Positions 1 through 6,600 of a stretch of 9,149 nt of DNA are shown here, in pieces. The first letter of the stretch is position 1, and the number at the start of each line of letters is the position of its first letter. The position numbers and the translations under genes are program-made. The stretch spans positions 1-9,149 of the forward strand of contig JACMIU010000055.1 in assembly GCA_014380985.1 (NCBI GenBank), given 5' to 3'. Under the pieces are notes generated by a model that was not told the DNA's origin, did not search any database, and saw nothing but the letters and a program-made list of their open reading frames with translations. The stretch is from Armatimonadota bacterium (GTDB lineage Bacteria; Armatimonadota; Armatimonadia; Armatimonadales; Armatimonadaceae).

Positions 1-1368
1 CAGACCGGCGGGCGGGCGCGGGACTGGCACAAGGACGGTTTCGCGTTCGACCTCGGTCCGTCGTGGTACTGGATGCCCGACGTTTTCGAGCAGTTTTTCG
101 CCCGCTTCGGCAAAAGCCCCGCCGATTACTACGACCTTCACCGCCTTGACCCCGGCTACCGCGTCGTGTTCGGCGAAGGGAACGCGGTGGATATTCCCGC
201 CGATCTTGGCGAACTTGCCGACCTTTTTGAATCTATCGAACCGGGAAGCGCGGCAAAACTGCGGACGTTTTTGGCGCAAGCCGAGTACAAGTACCGCGTC
301 GGAATGAACGATTACGTGCGCCGTCCGTCGCTGTCCGTCACCGAGTTTGTGGATATTCGCATCGTCAAGGAATCGGTGCGCCTACAGATGGTGCAAACCA
401 TGCGCTCGCACGTGCAATCGTTTTTTAAGGACGAACGACTGCGCCGGATTCTGGAGTTTCCGATTCTGTTTCTGGGCGGCACGGGACGCGAGATTCCGGC
501 GATGTACTCCCTGATGAACTACGCCGACCTCGTGCTGGGAACGTGGTATCCGATGGGCGGACTGCGAAAAGTCGCCGATGCTATGGAAAGTTTGGCGCGG
601 GAGTTGGGCGTCCAAATCATTACCGACTGCGAAGCAAGCAAGATTGTCGTGGAGCATGGCGCGGCGGTCGGGGTGGAAACGATGGCGGGCGAAACGCACC
701 GCGCCGATTCGGTGATTGCCGGAGCCGACTACCATCATGTGGAGCAGAACCTACTGGAGCCGCAATATCGCACCTACGACGAAGCGTACTGGGATAGCCG
801 CGTCTTGTCACCGTCGAGTCTGCTGTTCTACCTCGGTGTGGACAAGCGTTTGCAGAACCTTCAGCACCACAACCTATTTTTTGACGAACCGTTAGACCCG
901 CACGCCGACGTGATTTTCAAAAACCCGGCGTACCCCGACAAGCCGCTTTTTTACGTGTGTTGCCCGTCGCAAACCGACCCCGGCGTCGCCCCGCCGGGTT
1001 GCGAAAATATCTTCGTCCTGATTCCGCTCGCGCCGGGTTTATCGGACACCGACGCCGAGCGCGAACGCCAATACGATTTGGTGATGACGCGCCTCGAACG
1101 CCTGACCGGGCAAACCATCCGCGAATCGGTGATTGTGCGCCGCGACTACGCACACCGCGATTTTATCGCCGACTACCATTCGTACAAAGGCAACGCCTAT
1201 GGATTGGCAAACACGCTCGCACAAACCGCGTTCTGGAAGCCGACGCTGAAGCCGCTGAAGGTGCGAAACCTGTTCTACTGCGGACAATTGACCGTGCCGG
1301 GACCCGGTGTGCCGCCGAGTCTAATTTCGGGGCAGATAGCCGCCGACCTCGCCCTCGGTGTCAAATAG
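1..1368 (+). CDS. crtI: Phytoene desaturase, CrtI type (5' end outside window)
   Basis: FAD-dependent desaturase that introduces double bonds into phytoene on the way to lycopene and coloured carotenoids; a membrane-associated enzyme. The frame is open from base 1, so the ATG at 73 is internal. The first visible residues are QTGGRARDW, followed by FDLGPSWYWMPD, both hallmarks of CrtI proteins of the Bacteroidetes type. The C-terminal FAD-binding signature GQLTVPGPGVPPSLISG lies at about 1282-1332. 455 residues are visible; family members are about 490-500 long, so roughly 35-40 residues are missing, including the N-terminal dinucleotide-binding glycine motif. LGTWYPMGG lies mid-protein, where related enzymes have it. 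No frameshift is visible. The stop TAG is 17 bp from the end of the convergent anmK. A partner crtB is not visible but could lie upstream. A related desaturase such as a carotene 3,4-desaturase or CrtN-like enzyme cannot be excluded from sequence alone, but CrtI is by far the best fit. Confidence 0.93.
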   Translation, partial: QTGGRARDWHKDGFAFDLGPSWYWMPDVFEQFFARFGKSPADYYDLHRLDPGYRVVFGEGNAVDIPADLGELADLFESIEPGSAAKLRTFLAQAEYKYRVGMNDYVRRPSLSVTEFVDIRIVKESVRLQMVQTMRSHVQSFFKDERLRRILEFPILFLGGTGREIPAMYSLMNYADLVLGTWYPMGGLRKVADAMESLARELGVQIITDCEASKIVVEHGAAVGVETMAGETHRADSVIAGADYHHVEQNLLEPQYRTYDEAYWDSRVLSPSSLLFYLGVDKRLQNLQHHNLFFDEPLDPHADVIFKNPAYPDKPLFYVCCPSQTDPGVAPPGCENIFVLIPLAPGLSDTDAERERQYDLVMTRLERLTGQTIRESVIVRRDYAHRDFIADYHSYKGNAYGLANTLAQTAFWKPTLKPLKVRNLFYCGQLTVPGPGVPPSLISGQIAADLALGVK

Positions 1369-1385
1369 GGCGTTAAATAAAAGGG

Positions 1386-2582
1386 TTAGGGCGGAAGGGT
1401 CACGCTTCCCGACACAGCGGCGCGGCTCGCCCCGGTCACGTTCGGCAGGGTCGTCAGTTCGCCGCGCAGGGTCAAGTCCGCCAGCACCGCGAACGTCACG
1501 GCTTCCCGCGCTTGCGAAACGATGCCCATTTCGTCCGCCGTGACCACCGGAATCGGCGATAGTTTTTCGCGCAGGAAGCCTAACAGAATCGGGTTCGCCG
1601 CGCCGCCGCCACTCACAATCACCTCGTCGGGGAGCGCGGGCAGAAAGTTCGCGTAAGCGTCGGCGATAGAGTACGCGCTAAACGCCGTCAGGGTCGCCAG
1701 CACGTCGCTTTTGACCTGCGCCATCCCGCGTCGCACCGCCATGGTTTGTAGGGGAATCTGCCTCCAGAACGGTTCGCCGAACTCTTCGCGCCCGGCGGAT
1801 TTCGGTGGGGGCTTTGCGAGAAACGGGTGCGTGAACAGCCACGCCAGCAGTTTCGGCGACACCTCACCGCTTGCCGCCATTGCGCCATCTTTATCGTATC
1901 TCGCTGCGCCTTTGGTCGCCCACGACGCCGCAATGTCAATTAACATATTGCCCGCCCCGGTGTCGAAACCGATAACGTCCCGCGCCGCCCCGTCCGCCGG
2001 TAGGTATGTCACGTTCGCAATCCCGCCGATATTTTGCACGGCGCGGTTTTTGGTGGGATGCGTCAGAAGCCGCCAGTCGGCTATTGGCACGAGCGGTGCG
2101 CCCTGCCCGCCGAGGGCGATGTCCGCCGCCCGGAAGTTCGACACCACCGGCAAACGGGTGCGGTGCGCGAGGCTTGCGGCGTCGCACAGTTGCAGGGTCG
2201 CCGGGAAAATGCCGTGCGGCGTGTGCGACACGGTTTGCCCGTGGCAACCGACCGCAAGCACCCCCGCCCCGTCCGGCAGGTGCGCGGCGGCAACGGCGGC
2301 GGTCACGGCAGAGGCGAATCGCGCCGATAGTTCCACCGACAACCGCGACACGGTTTCGGCGTTCCCTGCGCCGTGCGACATTTCGAGAACACGGCGGCGC
2401 AAATCGGCGTTAAACGGCTCGGACGCGAAGCCGACCAATTTCGCCGCGCTTCCCTCGAACCGCACTACCGCCGCATCCGCGCCGTCCGCGCTCGTGCCGC
2501 TCATCACCCCGACAAGATAGCGCGGGGCGTCGGCGGTCGCGGCATCGGCGGCACTATTAAACAGGGCTTGCCAACGATTCAT
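1386..2582 (-). CDS. anmK: Anhydro-N-acetylmuramic acid kinase
   Basis: Cytoplasmic kinase of peptidoglycan recycling. It hydrolyses and phosphorylates 1,6-anhydro-MurNAc with ATP to give MurNAc-6-phosphate. The family's motifs are present in order (numbered from the start chosen here): GVMSGTSADG at about 25-34 (phosphate-binding loop), GCHGQT at 112-117, the sugar and catalytic region around D154 followed by GGQGAPLVP, NIGGIAN at 184-190, GFDTGAGN at 205-212 and VSGGGAANP at 323-331. The length is 398 residues, slightly above the 365-390 usual for the family. I chose the ATG at 2582 because it leaves about 20 residues before the conserved core. An ATG at 2648 in the same frame would add 22 residues with no family resemblance. 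Neither start has a recognisable Shine-Dalgarno sequence. The gene ends 17 bp from crtI (convergent) and starts divergently from the cysteine-module gene. A murQ or amgK partner is not visible. The identification is firm and the start is uncertain. Confidence 0.93.
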   Translation of the reverse strand: MNRWQALFNSAADAATADAPRYLVGVMSGTSADGADAAVVRFEGSAAKLVGFASEPFNADLRRRVLEMSHGAGNAETVSRLSVELSARFASAVTAAVAAAHLPDGAGVLAVGCHGQTVSHTPHGIFPATLQLCDAASLAHRTRLPVVSNFRAADIALGGQGAPLVPIADWRLLTHPTKNRAVQNIGGIANVTYLPADGAARDVIGFDTGAGNMLIDIAASWATKGAARYDKDGAMAASGEVSPKLLAWLFTHPFLAKPPPKSAGREEFGEPFWRQIPLQTMAVRRGMAQVKSDVLATLTAFSAYSIADAYANFLPALPDEVIVSGGGAANPILLGFLREKLSPIPVVTADEMGIVSQAREAVTFAVLADLTLRGELTTLPNVTGASRAAVSGSVTLPP

Positions 2583-2735
2583 GGAAAGATTAAACCACAA
2601 AGAAGTGAGGGCGCGAGTTGCGCTTCCCATGCAATACGCCTCACACATTTTTTGAAGGTAACGCGCCGCGCCCGGTATCTAACCGCGCAAGTTCCCCGCG
2701 AGGCGGGCGCACGAGACGAAAGCGAGATTATACCA
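2583..2735. promoter_or_regulatory. Divergent intergenic region between anmK and the cysteine-module gene
   Basis: This 153-bp stretch must hold the promoters of both outward-facing genes. On the minus strand a TTTAAT (2594-2589) lies 6 bases before the chosen anmK ATG, which would put transcription start at or next to the start codon (a leaderless transcript). On the plus strand TATACC (2729-2734) lies just before the ATG at 2736, too close for a normal leader. Neither has a convincing -35 hexamer, and neither gene has a Shine-Dalgarno sequence. I see no operator-like palindrome. Confidence 0.3.
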
Positions 2736-3401
2736 ATGCAACTTTTACCGATGACGCGAAATGCCGCAACCAACGACGCCGTGCTACTTTCGCGCACCCG
2801 CGTCGCGTCGCCCTGCCGCGCCGATTGGGACGCCATGGTCGGCGACGAGCGTTCGCGCTTTTGCGGATCGTGCCGCAAAAACGTCTACAACCTGTCGGCG
2901 ATGACCACCGTGGAAGCCGCCGCGCTGATTCGGGAAAAAGAAGGCAAATTGTGCGTTCGCTACTTTGAACGCGCCGACGGCACGGTTTTAACGCAGGACT
3001 GCCCGGTCGGACTTGCCGCCGTGCGTCGCCGGATGGCGCGGGTATTCGCGGCGGGAATCGTCGGGTTCGCCGCGCTGTTTTCCGCCGCGACGCAGTGGTG
3101 GATAACCGACACGGGCGAGAATCTGTTCGCCAACCGACTTCGCTACTGGGCGGAGAAAATCCACCCGACGCCGGAACCGGCAGTCGCCGGGAAGATGCGA
3201 ATCACGCCCGAACCGGGAATGCGAGCCACAGGCGGCGCGACTTACGTACCTAAACTGCCGGAGCCGGAGGCAATTATGGGCGAAGCACCAATCTACGAAC
3301 CAGAAACGCCGGTCAAGACGGTCAGGGTGGGCAGAATGGGCAGAATGGCTCCTATCATGGGCGCACCACGTATCGCGCCAAGCGACAAGTCCGAGCGGTA
3401 G
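2736..3401 (+). CDS. Cysteine-module single-pass membrane protein, function unknown
   Basis: A 221-residue protein with three parts. Residues about 20-92 form a cysteine module: C27 in SPCRADWDAM, the pair C43-x-x-C46 in RFCGSCRKNVYNLSAMT, C73 in LCVRYFERADGTV and C89 in QDCPVG. I recognise this pattern (Cys, Trp, Met, then FC-x-x-C, then Asn/Asp-Leu/Phe-Ser-x-Met-Thr) from many uncharacterised bacterial proteins, some of them membrane or TonB-related proteins of Bacteroidetes; metal binding is plausible but inferred. Residues about 103-123 are a hydrophobic helix, preceded by RRRMAR, so by the positive-inside rule the cysteine module is probably cytoplasmic. Residues 144-221 are Pro-, Met- and Gly-rich and probably disordered and outside the membrane. 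The ATG at 2736 starts just before the conserved module; an ATG at 2751 would also work. Upstream in-frame codons reach back to 2373 but lie antisense to anmK and look non-coding. No close Shine-Dalgarno is seen. Confidence 0.8.
   Translation: MQLLPMTRNAATNDAVLLSRTRVASPCRADWDAMVGDERSRFCGSCRKNVYNLSAMTTVEAAALIREKEGKLCVRYFERADGTVLTQDCPVGLAAVRRRMARVFAAGIVGFAALFSAATQWWITDTGENLFANRLRYWAEKIHPTPEPAVAGKMRITPEPGMRATGGATYVPKLPEPEAIMGEAPIYEPETPVKTVRVGRMGRMAPIMGAPRIAPSDKSER
3328..3345 (+). repeat. Two 9-bp direct repeats inside the Pro/Met-rich tail
   Basis: TGGGCAGAA occurs twice in tandem (3328-3336 and 3337-3345) and is followed by TGG. In the reading frame it encodes Gly-Arg-Met twice. It is a small in-frame duplication in the low-complexity tail of the cysteine-module protein, consistent with a fast-evolving disordered segment. 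No wider array is present. Confidence 0.7.
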
Positions 3402-3621
3402 TTTACGTCCCGGTTAAGCACACGGGGCGAATGCCCCGTGTACTGCAAACACCCCACCGCCCCCCCCCGCGTGGCACACTTCCTGCAATCTTTTCCTCTA
3501 TCTTTTCCCTGTTGGAACGCGCTATAATGACGTCGGCGCGGTCGCCACGGCTATCGTGCAATTAAAGAGAACGCCCTCATCTGCCGATTATAGTTAAGTA
3601 GCACTCGCCCGCAAAAATACT
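3402..3621 (+). promoter_or_regulatory. Leader region of the helicase-nuclease gene, with a consensus -10
   Basis: A 220-bp non-coding stretch. After the hairpin comes a run of nine C (3460-3468), then pyrimidine-rich sequence, then an exact TATAAT at 3523-3528. A TTGGAA at 3512-3517 is only 5 bp from it, too near to be its -35 element, and no good hexamer sits at the 16-18 bp spacing, so this would be a -10-dominated promoter. Initiation near 3535 would give a leader of about 87 bases. A second, weaker TATAGT lies at 3589-3594. The last bases before the ATG (GCAAAAATACT) contain no Shine-Dalgarno sequence. Confidence 0.4.
3420..3441 (+). terminator. Perfect 9-bp-stem hairpin, possible terminator of the cysteine-module gene
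   Basis: ACACGGGGC, loop GAAT, GCCCCGTGT: an uninterrupted 9-bp stem with seven G-C pairs, beginning 18 bases after the stop codon at 3401. Its position fits transcription termination. It lacks the run of T that an intrinsic terminator normally has (the next bases are ACTGCAAAC), so it could instead be an mRNA 3'-end stabiliser or one copy of a dispersed palindromic repeat. Confidence 0.45.
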
Positions 3622-6600
3622 ATGCCCGAATCACTTACTGAAAACGCCTCTGCCACCGTCCCCGCGCCCCCCACTGTCAAGGATCGTGAGCGCGTCCGCG
3701 AAACCGTCGCCGCGTGGAAGTCCGCCCTGCTGGACTTGTCCGCCGCGAACTCGCTGGTATCGCTTCCCGAAACCGGAACGGTGGATATGTCCGCGCCCAA
3801 CGAGATTTTCGACGCGCTGGTGCGCCGCAAAAAACCACTCAACTACTGGGACATCGGCAACAAAAGCGTAGATCGGACGGTCCTGCGCGACGCGGGCAAC
3901 TATCCCGCCCGCGCCGCCGCGATGGCGAGTTTCCGCGATCTGCACCATCAAGCCGTTGCGCTACTCACCGGGCAAGACATCAACGTTTTGTTTGTCGCCT
4001 TCGGGCTTTTGCACTGGGTAGACCCCGATACAGGAACCGTCACCCGCTCGCCGCTTCTTCTGGTTCCCGTATCGGTGGAGCCACACGAAGGCGGTACGGG
4101 CTACACCGTGACCGCGATGGAGGAGCCGGTCGAAGTCAACCCGGTGCTGAAACTGCGCCTCGCGCAAAGCGATATTAACTTCGTTTTGCCGCCGTCGCCC
4201 GACGAACGCTATCTGATTCCGTCGTCGTATCTCGGCACGATTGCCGCCGCAACCGCCGAACGCGACCAATGGATGGTCGAGGAGCGCACGGTTTTGGGGC
4301 GATTCCCGCTCCTGAAACTGCGTTTGTACGAGGACTTGACCGCGCAGGAAGAACGCGCCCTGTCGCACCCGCTGATTGCCGCGCTTGCCGGGGAGCCGGA
4401 AGCACTGACCGAATTGCCCGCCGTTTCCGTGCCGAGCCTTGCCGATTTGGAACGCGACGACGCTTCCGAGTCGCAGTACCTGCTTCTGGACGCCGACCCG
4501 GCGCAGGAACGCGCTATCGTGTCCGCCGCTCGCGGGCAATCGTTTGTTTTACAGGGACCGCCGGGAACCGGCAAAACGCAGACGATTGCAAACATTATCG
4601 GCGAGTGCGCCGCCGCCGGAAAATCAGTGCTATTAGTTTCGGGGCGCATGGCGAGTTTGGACGCCGTGCATCAGCGATTAAGCGACAAATCGCTCGGCGA
4701 CCTGTGCCTACTCGCGCACTCCCTCAAAACCTCGAAGCGCGATATTTTGGCGCAGTTGGAGCAAACGCTCACGTCGCCGGGCAAGGCTACAGGAGGCACG
4801 GCGGTTCGCGCCGCCCGGCAAAAAGAGCGCGACGAAATGAAAACGGTGCGGACGCGCCTGAATGCGTTCACCGAAACATTGCACACGCGCCTCGAACCGC
4901 TCGGCTTATCGGTCTATGACGCCGTTGGTTGCCTGATTGAGGCGGGCGAAACCGGCTCCGACATCGAAACGCCGCCCGTTCCCTTTGCCGTGCCGGAAAT
5001 CCGCGACATATCTCCCGACGATTTGGCGGCGATGGAAGAAAAAGCGCAGTCGCTCGCCGGGAACGATGCGTTCCGCGACACGAACGCCGCGCCGATTTGG
5101 GCGGGCGCGTTCCGCGATACCGCGCTTGCCGATTTAAGCGGCAGTGTGGAAAAAGTGCTACGCCTTCTCGAAGGGCAAACCCGGCGCATCCAGCACACCG
5201 CGCAAACCATCGCGCCCTTGTGCGGCTTGGAAGCACCGGTCGGGCTTGCCGATACCGCGCTGTACGACGCCGTGGCGGAAGGCTTGCTGAGTAATACGCA
5301 ACCGGTGCTACCGCAGTGGCTTTCCCGCGAGGCGAACCCCGAAAAGTTGCGAAGCACCGCCTACGATTTATCGGTGCGCTATGCGGCATACAAAGAGGAG
5401 CGCGATATTTTCCTGCGCCGCTGGGAAGAGGAGATTTTAGACGAAAACCATCCCGCGCTGTTTGACCGCCTCGAAGGGCGGCACGTGCAAGCCCTCGCGC
5501 CGTTCCTCGGCGACGAGTGGCGCGACCGCATAGCGAGCGAGTACGGCGAAATCTTCGGCGCACTCGATGCCGTGGGGCAGGACGGGCGCGTTTTGTCCGA
5601 CCGGCTCAACTACCTCGCCGACAAAAGCGGCTTGTCGCTCGATGGTTCGCTCGATGCCCGGCAGAAACTGCTGAAAATCGCCCGGCAGGCGATTGATTTG
5701 CCGAACCCCTGTGTCGGTTGGTTCGCGCCCGGCGCGACCGGTCGCCTCGTGGCGCAACTCAAAGAATCGCAAATCCAGTGGGAACGCTTCAATCGTGGCT
5801 CAGAGCAACTGTTCGCCGTGTACAGCGAGGATATTTTAGACCTGCCCCACGGCGAACTACTCGCCGCCCTCGAAACGCAAAAAGGCGGCTTCGGGCGCGT
5901 TATTTCCGTGTTTAACAACCGCGTTGGGGTTACAGTGCGCGGCGTCACCCGCCCCGGCGCGGTGACGAAAGACCGCGATCTTGAGGAAGATTTGACGCTC
6001 GCCGCCGAACTCAAAGAGATTCGACGCTGGTGCAATGTCAATTCCGACCGGCTTTTGTCGGGGTTCGGCTCACACTATCTGGGGGGGCAAACCGACTGGG
6101 AAGGCTTGGAAACGCAGATTGAAAAATCGGCGAACCTTGCCACGGAGTTTGACAACGGGCGCGTTCCCGCCCCGCTGATCGCGCTGATGCTCCTTGGCGA
6201 CTCGGATTTGAAGCAGTTCGAGGCGGTTTTCCTGCAAATCAACGCGCTTCTGGCGCACCTGCGCGAAGCGTGGGAGCGGCTTTGCGCCGTTGCCGCGACG
6301 CCCGATGCCCTGCCCGACCCTTCGGTGCGTCTGCCGGAACTGACCGCGTGGTGCGACGACACGCGCAACGCCGTTACCGATTTCCATGAAGCCTACCGAC
6401 TTGCGATGCAAAATCGGCGCGGTGACGATAAAGACCCCGCCGCCGTGCCGCTCCCGGTTTCCGAACTCGTCAGCGAACTCGGCGAGGCGAATCGCCTTTC
6501 GGACGAGCGCGAAGCGTTTCGCGCCGAATACCGTTCGCTCGGCGGGTTGCTCGGAACCGACCTGCCCGAAAAAGACGCCCATTTCGGCAAGATTTTTGAG

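Noticed and set aside
1711..2520. A 269-codon open frame on the plus strand opposite anmK
   Set aside because: The anmK frame on the other strand carries all family motifs; this frame has none.
2583..2648. 22-residue N-terminal extension of AnmK from the ATG at 2648
   Set aside because: It has no Shine-Dalgarno and no family resemblance, and a -10-like box lies inside it just before the ATG at 2582. It is not fully excluded.
2373..2735. Possible N-terminal extension of the cysteine-module protein
   Set aside because: The extra 121 residues overlap the start of anmK in antisense and resemble shadow translation; the conserved module begins after the ATG at 2736.
3512..3528. TTGGAA plus TATAAT as a complete promoter
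   Set aside because: The spacing is 5 bp, far below 16-18 bp, so only the -10 box is retained.
3527..3565. A 12-codon leader peptide frame (ATG overlapping TATAAT, ending TAA)
   Set aside because: Its ATG lies inside the -10 box, so transcripts from that promoter would not contain it, and there is no Shine-Dalgarno.
3961..4539. A 192-codon open frame on the minus strand within the helicase gene
   Set aside because: It is antisense to clearly conserved DUF4011 sequence. Its composition is typical of the shadow frames of GC-rich DNA, and it has no recognisable motif.
4868..5563. A 231-codon open frame on the minus strand
   Set aside because: It is extremely Arg/Ala/Pro-rich, matches the complement of the helicase insertion frame, and has no start signal; a GC-driven shadow.
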